In this document: piece after piece, positions 1 through 15,000 of the stretch
How the letters are laid out: every line of letters starts with the position of its first letter
Position numbering within the stretch: the first letter of the stretch is position 1
Program-made: the position numbers and the translations under genes
Notes under the pieces: model-generated
What the model was told of the DNA's origin: nothing
What the model saw: only the letters and a program-made list of their open reading frames with translations
Databases searched by the model: none
From: a bacterium
GTDB taxonomy: Bacteria; T1Sed10-126
NCBI GenBank assembly: GCA_003557545.1
Contig: PWOD01000134.1
Location: forward strand, 1 to 33,585
DNA length: 33,585 nt
Direction of reading: 5' to 3'

Positions 1-3000
1 CCATCCGGCTCCACCGTTAGCCGTCGAGCCGGCGAACTGGGAATAGCCGTAAACAGACTGATCGAGATCGTTGACCAGCTGAAAATATGAATCAAGGAAT
101 CCCTTGGCATTATTCAGATGCTCCCAATTGGCGATCTCAAAGGGATCTTCTACCGTGCCACGGCCATCCTCAAAAGGTGGCTGGAAGCTGGCTGTCGCTG
201 CCAGATCCTCAACCATAAAGATAGATTGAGTCGGCTGCGTACCGGTCAAATCACCGGACCAATGCTGGAACTGCCACGGCCAGATTGGAGTTGCATGGAA
301 ATTAACAGTTTGACTGGAGGGCATCTCTAACCGGAGAACTTCAGGGTAGGTCTCTCCATCAACAAAAATCTTCCCGCGATAACGCCGGGTATCATCATCT
401 TTGACAATTTCAACATCCCAGGCGGCACCATCAATAGATATCTCACCTTTTCCGCTGAGATAGATATCAAAATAGACAACCGGTAATTTCCAGGTGGGAT
501 CGGTGTCACCGGCAAAATATGGATAGCCACTATTAATATCTTCAGCTGTGTGAACAATATCCCAACCGGCATCCAGGTAGTTCTGAATATTTTTCATTTC
601 GGCTGTTGAAAGAGCAGTTCCACCGGCGCTATTATTCTGACCGGTAACCTGAGTATCCCAGAAACTATCGTCAACAGCACCCTCAAAACTAAATCCAACG
701 AGACCCCCGGCATTAGACGTACCAGAGACAGTACCGGCGACAAAGGTTTGGTCGACCGAACCCTCATTCTGACCGACAAGACCACCAACTCGATCATCTC
801 CAGAGACATTTACCATGGAATAGACCGTATCAAGTCGGCCATCCTCTTCCTGGCGACCAATCAAACCACCGGTGTAATCAGCACCCTGAACAGAACCAGC
901 ACGAATATTCAGATGACTGATCAGACCATAGTTTCTTCCGACTAACGCACCGGTAAAATCAGCACCCTGAACGGTAAAATCAGCAAGATTAAGATCGGTC
1001 ACGGTACTCTGTGGACCAACCACACCGAACAGGCCGACCTCATCCTGTCCAGATCGAGTTATATGGAAATTAGATATCGTCCGACCACGTCCATCCATAT
1101 GACCATCGAAGGGATCCGCGGAATTACCAAGTGGCTGCCAGCCAACAGGAATATTCACATATTGACTGTATCCCGGAGATTGATGATCAAGACTCTCCGA
1201 CAACATATAGTAGTTACCGGGGAAACATCTTACACTGTTCAGATGGTCCCAGCTGGCGATCCGATAAGGATCACCGGCGGTTCCCTGTCCTCCAGCAAAA
1301 TTCGGAACAAAGACCGCAGTAGTGTGGATATCATCAAGGACCAGAACTTCACGGACTGCATCCCAACCGGTCACATCACCCAACCAGCGTGAATGACGAT
1401 AACATTCGTCAACAACGGAGGCTTCCAACAGGACAGTCTCACCGCCGGGCAAGATCAGCGGGTCGGTATAAAAATGCCCCCCATTAACCGTAACATCTCC
1501 AACACCCTCCTGATCGATCGTAAGAAGATAGGTATCCGGCTTTGTAAAGGTCACCGTTGCTTCGGTCCAGGAGTCGATATAAACATCCATGATCCGCTGA
1601 TTACCGCTCAAATCCCCACCCCAACTATCAAATCTCCAGTAATCTTCGCCGAAGGTTTCCTCGGGAACAGCCTCCAAAGTATAGGTTTCACCAACGGAAG
1701 GAATGATTATCGGCTCAACATAGGGCGTACCGTTAACCAGGACCTCACCTTCACCAAAGATCTCCAGCTGGAAATTTTCAATCGTTTTTAACCAGATGGG
1801 ATTTTCATTTTCATCCATCGTCAAGAAAGGATAACCATCATTTTTCACAGTTGTGGTATCCTCAATCGTCCAGCCAGCATTAAGAAAGGTTCCAATCTCT
1901 GTCATCTGTTCGGTGGGAAGGGAAGTTCCTGCTCCATCCGAACGGCCGGCCGTATCCTGATCGAAGAAACAGTTATTAACTGTTCCCGATTGCTGACCGA
2001 TAAAGCCATTTACATTGGTATTACTAGATGCTGTCACATGTCCGGTGGAATAGGAGTTGGTAACAGTATTATAATTCCGACCGATAAACCCACCAATTTC
2101 TCGGTTGGGATTACGATCATCAAATATATCACCGGTGGAATAAGAGTTATGAACCTGCTGATTCAGCTCACCGATAAAACCACCCACATAACGATTACCT
2201 GAAACATCACCGGTTGAGTAACTGGAGCGGACATGTCCGCTGCCCCGGGAATCACCCACTAAACCACCAACGTACTGATTTCCACTAACCTCTCCGGTTG
2301 CATAGGAATAATGGATATGACGGCCCTGAAAATAACCAACCAGTCCACCGGTATAGTTCTGCCCGCGAACATCACCGGTGGCATAAGAATATTCAATTTC
2401 GAGATTACCGGCACCCCAGCCAACAAGACCACCGGTATAATCCCGATTGCTAGTATTAACATTACCGGTGGCATAAGAGCGATAAATCCGGGAATTGTTA
2501 TAGGCATAACCTACAAGGCCACCACGATCACGCTGAGTAGAATTAACATCGCCGGTGGCATAAGAGTATTCTATCAACCCGTTGGGCATCCGACCGACAA
2601 GTCCACCAATAAAACGGTGGTTGCCACCATTGACGGTTCCCTCGGCGAAAGAATGGCTGATCGTTCCATTATCGTTATCACCGACCAGCCCACCCTGCCG
2701 TTGATTGCTTCCAGTAATTTCTGCATCAGAACTGGAATGCTCAATTAGCCCATAATTACGGCCAACCAGACCTCCACCATCATATCGGGCCCGAATATCG
2801 CCCGAACTATGAGAGTTATAAATCTCAGCCCCATTGTCATTCTGACCAACAAGTCCACCAAAAAAATCATACCGTCCGTGAACATAAGCGTCAGCCGTGG
2901 AGTTACGGATAACCGCACCGCTGTAGTTCTGGCCGACCAGACCGCCCAACTCATAATCACCAGGGCCAACCTCACCTTCAAAATGGGAGTTATCAATCTC

Positions 3001-6000
3001 GCCATGGTTTCTCCCGATCAGACCACCAATTCGACGTCTGATATCTCCACGGACCCGGCCTTCAATCCAGACATTATAGATTTCACCGTAGTTGTAGGCG
3101 GCAAGACCTCCAACATCATTATTTCCATAGACATAGATATCTTCCAGACCGAGGTTGATAACCCGGCCAGCCGATTCAATCCGCTGAAAAAGACCTATTT
3201 CATTAGTCCCGGAATGGTTGACATTAAGACCGGAGATAGTATGTCCACGCCCATCAAGCTGACCGGTAAAATTACCCAGACGGGTCCAATTGCTAATATA
3301 GCCATGGGCGGTTTCATCAAAATCAGTTATCACAGCATAATAAGCACTGAGATTATTACGTATATCATCCAGATGTTCCCAGTTAGCTATGAGATAGGGG
3401 TTATCTTCAGTTCCATCCCCACCGGCAAACTCAGTCGCCTCCACAAAATTAGCCGTAATCTCTTTGTCAGAATTAACCACTAACTCCAGCTCGGCCTCAG
3501 GAGAGCTAATATCACCGCTCCAGTTATCAAACTCCCAGAAAACATTTCCGGCAAAATCGGACAGCGGCCGAGCTTCAATTAATATGGTTTCTCCAGGTGT
3601 TACCATGATTGGTTCAACATAAGTGTCGCCATCAACAAAAATAGTTCCCTCACCATTGATAGAAACTATTTCAAAAGAACTACTAAGTACCCATCCATCG
3701 GTGTCCGGGTTCAGATAAGGATACCCATCATTTACATAAACAGTAGTTGGTTCGATAGCCCATCCAGCATCAAGGAAAGTTTGTAACCCACGCATTTCAA
3801 AACGGCTCTTTCCGGTTCCACCAGCACTACTGGACTGACCTGAACTATCAACATCCCAGAAACTGGCATCAACAGTTGTGGCTGCTGCGCTACCAATCAG
3901 CCCACCAACCGAGGCATCCCCTGTGACTGAAGCAGCTGCGTAAGATTCTAACAGCTGGGCCCCATCGGCCTGACCAATCAAACCAGCTGTATGATCCTGC
4001 CCGACAACCTCACCCATAACATAACTACTGGCAAGACTACCGGTAAATCTACCGAACATACCACCTGTATAATCAGCTCCCGAAACCATCCCGGTCAATC
4101 CGATGGTATTCAGCTGACCGGAACCATAACCGGCAAGACCACCGGTATAATCCCCACCGGTGACCATAAAATTATCCAAACGAAGATCAAAAATCTCCGC
4201 GCCCGTATCCAGAATCCCAAACAGCCCAATATAATCTGAATCGGAGCGGTCGATATAATAATCACTAATTGTCTTGCCCTGACCATCAAAGACACCGCTG
4301 AACCCGGTTAAAAGATCACCCACAGGTTCCCAGCCTCTATCAGCATGGGCGGTGGCCGAAGCATATTCCTGATAACCAAAGGTGGCTGAATCAAGATCGT
4401 TAATCAATAAATAGTCGGCATCCGGGAACCAGCGCATATTATTCAAATGGTTCCAGTTGGCGATTTCAAAGGGTGCTTCCGGATCACCATATCCAGCGGC
4501 AAACAGATCATCGTGAAAGATAAGTTCAACATTTGTATCGGTTTCAACGAATAACTGATCGATCCGCTCGGTACTTACCAGGGCTCCACCCCATTCAACA
4601 AAGAACCAGTAATCAGCCGGAAGTGCTTCCAGGACAACCGACTCCCCGGGTTGAACAACCATTCCCGGTTCAGTATAAGTTTCACCATTGACCAGCAAGG
4701 TTCCCTCACCGGTAATATCAACGGTCAGATAAGTGCTCTTGACCCAGACCGGATCGGCTTCGCCGGTGGGGTGGGGATAACCATCATTAATATCCTCACC
4801 AACATTAACTATCGACCAGCCAAGATCGACGTAGGTCTGAAAATCAAGCAGTTGCTGATTAGATTTAGGTTCACCCAGCGGACTGCTGGATTGACCGCTG
4901 ATATCTTCATCCCAGTAGCTATCCACAGCCTGAGATCCTGCAGTTATGTCACCCACCAATCCACCCACCAGGAAACCACCGTCAACATTACCGCTGGCGT
5001 AACTCTGTTCTATATAGCCATCCTGGTCAAACCCGACCAGACCCCCCACAGCCTGCATTCCTTCAACATCAACACGGCTGTAAGAGTTAAATATTGAGGC
5101 TTCCAGATTAAAGCCGACCAGTCCACCCACACCATTATCGGAAATAACCTGACCCCGGGCATAAGAAGCAGAAATAGTTCCCTGGTCATTCTGTCCGACC
5201 AACCCCCCGATTTGGGTCTGACCACCAGAAAGTTGGATATCTACACCGGAGGTATGAATTTCCCCCAGCCGGTTTCTTCCTACCAGTCCACCAATTCTGT
5301 CGCCAATTCCAACAACTTCACCCTCTAAATAACTGTTTTGAATTGTTCCTTCATTTTCACCCGCCAGCCCACCAACCTCCTCATCACCTGAGACATAAAC
5401 AGATGTCAGCTGCAGCGAATCAACCACAGCGCCACTCAAAAGATGACCGAACATACCGACCAGAGCCTCACCGGGCCGATCGATATAGAGGCCGGATATA
5501 GTATGATTCTGGCCATCAATCTGACCACTAAAGCTAGCCACAGGATCCCACCCGGCTCCACCGTTAGCGGAAGAGCTGGCGTAATCATCATAGCCGTCAG
5601 AGGACTCATCGATATCCTCAATAAGCTCAAAATAAGCATTACTGAAATCACGGACATTCTGCAGATGGAGCCAGGAGGCCAGCTGATAGGGTGATTCCTC
5701 GGTTCCCTGTCCTCCAGCAAACTGCTCCGGTTGAAAGCTGGCCAGAACAGTCCGATCGGTAGTTACATAAAGCTGTTGTTCCACGACATCACCCTGCAGG
5801 TCACCATCCCACTCAACAAATCCCCAGTAAGAATCCGGTGCGGCGGAGAGGGTAACAGTTTCTGATACGATCAGAGGTTCAAGATAGGTCTGTCCATCGA
5901 TTTTAACAGTACCCTGACCATCAATATTTACCAGTAACAGGGGTGATTTTTGCCAGCTTCCTGTTGCCTGAGAGATTATCGGATAACCATCATTAGCCAG

Positions 6001-9000
6001 CTGATCGGAGTAGGAGATTGCCCAACCTTCGGCAAGATAGTTGCTTAACTGACGCATTTGGGTTGAATCCCGACCAACCCCACCGTCGCTAACAGTGACC
6101 TCGGAACTTTCCATATCCCAGAAACTGCCAGAAATAGTTCCGGTATTATTACCGATCAATCCACCCCGCTGCGTAGCTCCATAAACTTTTCCAGTAGAAT
6201 AAGAGTTAGTAAGATTACCGCTGTTCCAACCGATCAGCCCACCAACTTCACCCTCACCCTCGACCCATGTCCGGGCATAAGAATTAGTGATTGAGTTCAG
6301 ATTACGACCAACCAAACCACCGACCCGATCAGCTCCAGAGGTTACTGTGGTTTCGGTGAAACTACCGGTTATTGTGCCATCATTATATCCCACAAGACCT
6401 CCGGCATAGGCTCCACCATAGACAGGACCGGTAACAGATGAGCGATCTACCTGGGACTGGTTTTCACCGACCAGACCACCAATTCGCTCGGTTTGACCAA
6501 CGACTTCGGCAGCCGACTGAACATAACGAATCAAACCGGAGTTGATACCTATAACTCCGCCAACCTGTTGGTCGGCCTCGACTTTACCATCGACGAACAG
6601 CTCCGACACAGTGCCAGAAAGATGGCGGCCAACAACCGAGCCGACCGCGTAATTGGCAGTAATATCAAAATCCAACAGCTGAAAATCAGTTATTACTCCA
6701 CCATCAACAACACCAAAAAGTCCCTGGTTGCCACTATCAGGCCGATCGATATAGAGATCTTTTATAGCAAAACTATCTCCTGAAAAATTACCGGAGAAGG
6801 GAGTTGACTGGTCACCCAGCGGATACCAACCGGAATAATCCCGGGCCTGGGGCCCGGCCAGTTCATCATACCCTGCAGTTGTTTGATCAAGATCGGTCAC
6901 CAGTTTAAAATAGGCCTCCGGATGGTTCCGGACATTATCAAGATGGGCCCAGGTGATAATTTCATAGGGCTGCTCCTCAGTTCCCTCGCCACCGGCAAAT
7001 TCAGAGACTTCAAAGTTCGCCCTGATAACCTTATTAGCATCCATTAAAACAGTCTTAACCGGTTCCGTGCCAGACAGATCAAGATCCCATCCGGCGAACC
7101 TCCAGTACTGATCCTCGGGAACACTCACATAGGGAACAGCTTCCAGCGTGATTGTATCACCGGCAAGAACTGTTTCAACATAACTATCCCCATCGATCAG
7201 AACCGTCCCCATTCCTTCAATATGAACAGTTATCCTGGTCGCAATTCTCCAGGTCGGCGTGCTTCCAGTCAGGTAGGGATATCCATCATTTTTCTCAACA
7301 TCAGAGCCAATAATGTCCCAGCCCGCCGCTGTAAAACTACTTATATCTTTAATTTCATCAGTCGCAAGACCGCTGGCTCCAGCACTCGATTCTTCGCCCG
7401 ATTTTTCAATGTCCCAGAAACTATTACTGATTGTTTCAGTATTTACGGCGGCAAACCCACCAACCTGGTTAAGCCCACTGACCTCGACTGTGGAATAGGT
7501 AGAATCAATCGTTCCGGCATTATGAGCAACAAATCCGGCAACAACTTCATTCCCGTCAACCTGACCGTGAACAAAGGAGTTCTCGATGGTTCCATCCTCG
7601 AGCTGGCCAGCAACGCCACCAAGATAATCAGCTCCGGTAATAGCAACATCAAGCTCTGCGAGCGCGATCTCACCACCGGTGATATGGCCGGCAACACCAC
7701 CAAGATGATTTCTACCATAGACTGCTATTCTTCCACCAGAACCACCGCCTGAAGCCTTAAAGTTAAGTCTGCCTTGATAACCGATTGTGTCAGGCGGACC
7801 AGAAACCTGCATAGCCGACATACGTCCGGCCAGACCACCGAGGTAATCATTTCCACTAATATCTGCAGCAACATCCAATCCCCATGCATGACCCGTATCA
7901 GCAAGTCCGACTACACCACCAAGGTAATCTCCACCCTCCAACTGCAGATCGATATCCAGCAGCATCAGCTCAACATCTTGGGCATGACCGGCCACTCCAC
8001 CCAGATAGTTGGCACCGTTGATATCTCCTTCTAATGCAAAACCGGTAACCTCTGAGTTAATCAACCGACCGGCAACACCACCAAGATAATCAGTCCCGGA
8101 GATGGAAAATTTAACAGTGCTATTTTCATCCAGATCAACTGTTGATCCAGCTAACGTCCCGGCAACCCCCCCAACATAATTTAAACCCTTGGTTTCAACA
8201 TCAATTTCAAAGATACTGGAGATGGTTGTACTATCGGCCTGACCAAACAGACCACCAACATAACTATCCCCAATCACTTCAGCGCTGAGGTGCATGTCGG
8301 AGATCTCACCAGAAAAAGTTCCGGCCAGGGATCCCACACGGGAGCGACCCCAACACCAGAGGTCATCCCCTTCAACTGCACTCATTTTTGCCCCTTCAGC
8401 CCTTCCGGCAAGAGCGCCCACATACTGATTACCCTGAACTTCCCAGCCGGACAGTTTGAGGTTACTGATTTCACCTTCCAACCGAGAAAAGAGTCCGACA
8501 TAATCAGAGTCGGTGCGATCGATATAAAGGTCACTTATTGTATAACCGCGACCATCCAGAGTTCCAGTAAAGTTACCTACTACACTATCACCCGGATCCC
8601 AGCCTAACCCCTGGTTAGCATCGGGACCGGCAATGCTGTCATAACCTCGTGTAGAGGAATCCAGATCATTCGCCAGCCGATAATGGAGGTCGGGAAAGCC
8701 TCTGATACTCTCCAGATGATGCCAGTCAGAGATCTCATAGGGAAACTCCTCAGTTCCGTCACCGGCCTGAAAATAAGGGGTGAATTCAGCCAGCAGACTC
8801 AGATCCTCTTCAACCATAAACTCAACAAAGGTATCGGGACCCGAGAGGTCCTCCCACCAGTGTGAGAACTGATAAAATTCAGCGGGGACAGCCTCGATAG
8901 TGGCCAGTTCATGGCTGGGCAACTCGACCGGAGCAAGATAGGTTTCACCATTGATCAGTACCTTACCCTCACCCTCTATTTGGACAGTAATATAGATATA

Positions 9001-12000
9001 AGGCAACTGCCAGACCGGAGTATCCTCGGAAAAATAAGGGTATCCCTGATTGTCAACTTGAGCGGCGCGAACAATATCCCACCCGGCATCACGATAGGTA
9101 TTTACATTTTTCATTTCAGCGGTGGTCAGAGGTTTACCACCAACACTTTCATCAACCCGGGTCGTTTCGAGGTTCCAGAAACTGTTTTCAATCCGGCCAG
9201 CCGACCCAGCACGGGCAACTAATCCCCCGGAATTTTCACTGGCAGTAATTTTACCAAGTGCATACCCACGATTGATATGTCCCGATTGATTAACAGCTAT
9301 CAACCCGGCGGCAAACCGCTCGCTGGCCTCAATCTCCCCGGTGCTATATATATCTGTCAATATTCCCTCATCAACCGAACCAGCCAGTCCACCTACTCTA
9401 TTTCGACCGGTGAGATGAACTTCAGAAAAGGACTGTTCAAGCTGAAATTGATCGACCTTACCAACAATTCCGCCCAGCTCGTCACGACCGGCAATAGTCC
9501 CATTTACACCAATTTCATGGGCAGTTAACTCCTGGGCGCGACCAACAGCTCCCCCTACCTGATCACGACCGTGAAGTTCAACCATTATATCGACTGTGGA
9601 AAACTGACCGGTTTCTAAAAATCCTACCAACCCACCAAGCTGATTCCCACCATGAAGTTCTCCAGAAACTGTCAGATCAGAAATTTCAGCACGGCGAGCG
9701 TATCCCGCGACTCCACCAACCTTTTCCCTTCCGATTAGATGCAGGTTATCAAGCAGCAGATCGGTCACCTTGAACTCGTCATTTACAAAGCCAAATAGAC
9801 CGACAAACTCACGATCGGGGCGGTCAACAGTCAGATCAGCTATCGCATAACCCTGACCATCCAGAGTTCCCCTGAAGGGCTGCCAGTGATTAAGTCCCAC
9901 CGGGTCCCAACCAGCACTATCGTTAGCCGCGCTGGAGGCAACTGTTTCATAACCCCAGGTCCCGCTATCGAGATCGCCGATCAGTTCATAATGAGCTGTA
10001 AGATCATCACGTATATTGTTCAGGTTATACCAGTTTATTATCCGGTAAGGTGTTTCTTTAGAACCATCCCCACCAGCGAAATCATCAGCAACAAAACTGG
10101 CCTCAACCTTTCTATCCATGCTCATATCAAGGGTTTGGAACAGGTCGGTTCCAACAACATCGCCGTCCCATCCAACAAACTGCCAGTATTCAGCCGGATC
10201 CGCCAGAAGCTCTATAGTATCAGCCGTTGTAACCGGCTCCCGATAACGGTCACCGTCTACCCAGATCTCACCGGCGCCCTCAATTTCAAGTACCAGCGTG
10301 GGACTTTTAAGCCATATCGGGGTGTCACCACTGAGATAAGGATAGCCATCATTATTAACCTCTACAGTCTGCTCAATATCCCAGCCGGCAGCAGTATAAT
10401 TAACCAACTGTTTCATTTCAGCTGTCGTCCAACCAACCCCACCGTCACTCTCGTCCTGACCGGTCAGATCAACATCCCAGTAACTGTGTCTTACTATACC
10501 GGCTATGTTATAACCAATAAGTCCACCCAGATCAACCTCACCTGTAAGCGGGGCGGCCGCATAACTGTTTTCAACCAGGGCATCCTCGAGGAAACCGATT
10601 AACCCCCCGACTTCGTGGGCACCCGTCAGTTCTACCCGAGCATAAGAGTTTCTGATAGCCCCCTGCTCTAACAATCCAACAAGTCCACCAGCCTTATCCG
10701 CAGCAGTTAACTGACCGGACGCATATGCTTGAGAAATCTGGCTGTTATAACTGGCCCCGGCCAGACCACCCGATTTATCTCCAGCATCGAGGGTAAGATT
10801 TTGAACTGCAGCGTGATGAATGGCCGCATGATAATTTCGACCAACCAGGCCACCGGTGTAATAGTCCCCCGCCAGGACCAGCTCATCTGCCTCAATACTG
10901 CTTAAATCAGCCTGGTTCGCACCGGCCAGGCCACCCAGATAATTTCCACCGGAAACAGCACCATGGTTCAGGTGAAGGTTTTCAATTGAGGCACAAGCAC
11001 TATAACCGGCAACAGCACCTACATAGTTTTTCCCGGTGACAACAAAATCTTCAAGAATCAGATCGGTCAGAGTTCCGTCACCGGAGATATGGCCAAACAA
11101 CCCCACATAATCGACCTGCGGATGATCCGCACGGAGGCCTGTAATCGTATGTCCCGCTCCATCGAGATGGCCGGTGAAAGCAGTTGTTTCATTACCAACT
11201 GGTATCCAGCCACTATCAGCAGCGACAAATTTTTCGTAACCATCAGTTTGTTCATCCAGATCAGCAGTCAGCTGAAAATCAGCTGTAAGAAAACAGCGCA
11301 TGCTATTAAGTTGATACCAGTTAGAAATCTCATAGGGCTCTTCCGCCGTCCCCTGTCCAGCATCAAAATTCGGTTTGAAGAGAGCGGTAACGGAATGATT
11401 GTCAACCACAGCCAGATATTTAACCAATTCATCCCCGGTAAGTTTTCCCTGCCACTGTTTAAAACGATAACAGATATCGCTTTCCAGAACAGTAAGCTGA
11501 ACGGTTTCTCCCACCATCAGGGGCAGAGGAGCGATGTAGGTATCACCATCAACCATAATATCACCCTGACCAACAATATCAACAGTCAGAAAGACAACCG
11601 GTAGTTGCCAGTAAGGATCAGCTTCTTCGTTCAAATAAGGATATCCATCATTGCCGGCAACTGTGGTCGTATCAATCTCCCAGCCGGCGGCTTGATAACT
11701 ATAAATGTTCTTCATCTCAACAGTGGTCAAAGCCATCCCGCCGGCGCTTTCCGACTGTCCAGTGGCCAGTTTGTCCCAAAAACTATCCTCCACAGCGGAT
11801 GTCACCTGATGACCAATCAACCCACCGGCCCGATTATCAGCAGTTACGGGACCAGCAGCGTACGAATTAGAAACAAGACTGTCATCAAGATAACCAACCA
11901 GTCCGCCTGCTTCAAGCTCAGCAGCAACCTGGCTGCGGGAGAAAGAGTTGACGATAGAGCCCTCAACACTATTTCCCACCAGCCCACCGATCTGATTTTC

Positions 12001-15000
12001 ACCCCAGACAGAACCGGTTGACCAGGCGTATTCGATCGAACCATCACGCCAATTTCGTCCAACCAGCCCACCTACACGATAGTCACCACTAACGTCTGCT
12101 TCCGAACTAACCCACTGCAGCTGCCCGTCATTTCGACCAACCAGCCCACCAACCCTGGTTCGACCACTGACTGTACCGGCCGCGGTAACGTTGCTAACCG
12201 TTCCAGCTTCTAAATGGCCCAGCAAACCACCCACGTACCAATCACCCCGTATGTCGAGGTATTCAAGCTGCAGGTCGGCAATAGCAGCCTGATGACCGGC
12301 CAGACCGAACAAACCAACGAAAGATTCTTCAGGCCGTTCTATATAAAGATCAGAAATTGTATGATTTGCACCATCAAATGAACCGGTGAAGGGAGTATCG
12401 ATGCCATCGTCAGGGCGACCTTCTCCCAACGGTTGCCAGCCTAAACCGGCATGGGCATGGGAGGAGGCCAGCTCCTCATAGCCATAGCTGAGCTGGTCCA
12501 GATCGTCGATCAGCCGGAAATAAGCATCCAGATGATCACGGACGTTATTCAACTGTGTCCAGTTAGCTATCAGATAAGGATCGGCAGCGGTCCCTTCACC
12601 CCCGGCGAACTCATCGGGAGCAAAGTCGGCCTGAAGATTTATACTATCATCAACATAGATTTCAACCAGCGTATCAGAGCTGTGAAGATCACCGCTCCAG
12701 CCGACAAAATGCCAGTATAACTCGGGCACAACCTCCAGCACGATAGTTTCGCCAACCACCGGAGTCAGCTGTTCCACATATGTTTCACCATCTACCAGAA
12801 CATCACCCAATCCAACTATATCGATTGTCAGATGAACAACCGAAATCTCCCAGATCGGACTATCACCGGTAAGATAAGGATAACCATCATTTTCCACCTG
12901 TAAGACACCTTCAATATCCCAACCGGCATCACTATACAGTGCTAAAGATTTCATCTCCGAGGTGGTTTTTCCTTCGCCACCATCACTGGTCGGCTGCTGA
13001 GAAAGATCAATATCCCAGAAACTTGCCAGGACATCTCCCTGGTTATCAGCCACAAGGCCCCCACCGCTATTATGAGCAATGACCTCAGCAGTCGAATAAA
13101 GGTTTTCAAGAGTCCCGTGGTTAGAGCCACTGACACCGGCCACAGCAGACTGCCCGGTTACCAGACCTCGAACAAAACTGTTTAGTATTGTGCCCTGGTT
13201 GACCCCGACAACTCCACCCACATCAACCTGACCATTTACTTCACCGACAAAACTGGTCAGCTCCAGCTGACCGGCATGGTGGCCGACAACTCCACCAACC
13301 TGATCGGTTCCATTAACCACTGTTGTTTTAAAAGTTAATTTAGTTAGATTAGTATTATCGTTATGGCCGATTAAACCACCGGTGTTGTTTTCCCCATCCA
13401 CCAGGTGATCAAGAACTTCACCCCGGCTGACAGTTCCGCCTTCGGTCTGTCCGATAAGCCCCCCAACGGAATTAGCACCGGTAACATCCAGACCCTGAAG
13501 CAGAAAATCATCAAGGTCGGTCTGCTGACTGTGACCGATAACTCCACCCACCCGGTCATCGGCAGCTATCAGAAGATCAGCTGCATCCAGATTAGTTATT
13601 GTTAGATCGACCCCGGTGCCAAGCAATCCACCAACATTATTATTACCATGAATTTCAAAATCGATCAGATCGATCTGATCAAACTGACTCTGTCCTGCAT
13701 GACCGGCCAGACCACCAAGATTATCATCTCCTGTTACCTGACCGGCACCAACAATTATATTTACAAAAGTTGCCTGCTCCGCCACACCTACCAGACCAGC
13801 CGTATAATCGGCACCGGTAAGTTGATAATCCCGCAGTTGGAGATTCTCCACCGCAGCGGTACCGGCGATATAACCAAAGAGGCCGACCGCTTCCTGACCC
13901 GGACGATCGACGTAAAGATCATCCACAATATGATTCTGACCATCAAGATGGCCGGTGAAAGGTTCTGACTGACTACCAATTGGCTGCCAGCCGGCACCTC
14001 CATCAACCGTTGGTCCGGCATAAATATCATATCCATAGGAATTTTCATCAATATCATCGGTAATAATAAAGTAAGAGTCGGGATAATCCCGAACATTGTG
14101 CAGATGAGACCAGGCAGCGATTTGAAAAGGATCGGTTTCAGAACCGGAGCCACCATCAAACTGGTCCTCAGTGAAAAACGCAGCGATCTGCTTATCCCCA
14201 TCAATGAATAACTGCTGGAGGGGGACGGTTCCGGCAAGGTCTCCATCCCAGAAAACAAACGACCAAAAATCATCAGCTACTGCTTCGAGGGTCGCGGTTT
14301 CTCCAGGCACAGCACCGGTAACCCCTTCCTGTGGAACACCGTTCACCAAAACATGGCCGTCACCAAAAATATTTATATCAAGTTGATTACTGATCAACCA
14401 GACCGGAGAGACCTCGCCGGAGATATAGGGATAACCATCGTTCCCATAAACTCCCGATCCTTCAATATCCCAGCCGGCATTAAGAAAAGTATCCAGCCGT
14501 TTCATTTCATCCGTTGTTTTACCCTCAATATCACTGGTTGCTTCATCATTACCTATACCATCGGTCAAACCGGAGCTTTCAATATCCCAAAAACTATTCT
14601 GAATGACACCGGTAAAAATATTCTGACCAAGTAGTCCCCCAGCACGTCCGTCTGCCACCACCTCACCGGTAGCGAACGAGTTGCTGATTGTCGAACGGTT
14701 TTCTCCGACCAGTCCCCCGGCAATTATACTGGAAGCAAAAACCTCCGCCCGGGAGTAGCTATTAGTAATATTACCCGGTTCGTTTCGGCCAACCAGACCA
14801 CCAACCTCAGCACTACCTGTGACGGTTCCGGCGGAGGATGAACTGGCAATCAGACCCTGGTTACGACCAGCCAAACCACCGGTTCTTTCCTCCTCAGAAT
14901 TGACAGTAAGGTCGACATGGGAGTAGATAATAGTTCCCTCACTCTCATTCAACCCGACCAGACCACCGACCAGACGGTCATTTCCAGTTACCTGGCCCCC

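Noticed and set aside
2040-2560. Regular plus-strand words (ccaccggtggcataagag) considered as a CRISPR-like or noncoding tandem array
   Set aside because: Repeats are imperfect, vary in spacing and match codons of GLUG units in an open frame; this is protein-repeat signal.
13599-13820. Plus ORF with His/Asp/Arg/Tyr-rich sequence (MLDRPRCQAIHQHYYYHEFQNRSDRSDQTD..)
   Set aside because: Low-complexity composition comes from reading the repetitive GLUG DNA out of frame.
327-14273. Minus-strand ORFs 327..572, 594..809, 2259..2507, 13788..14273 and similar
   Set aside because: All lie in a different minus frame (end = 2 mod 3) inside the giant coding frame; no plausible domains or RBS.
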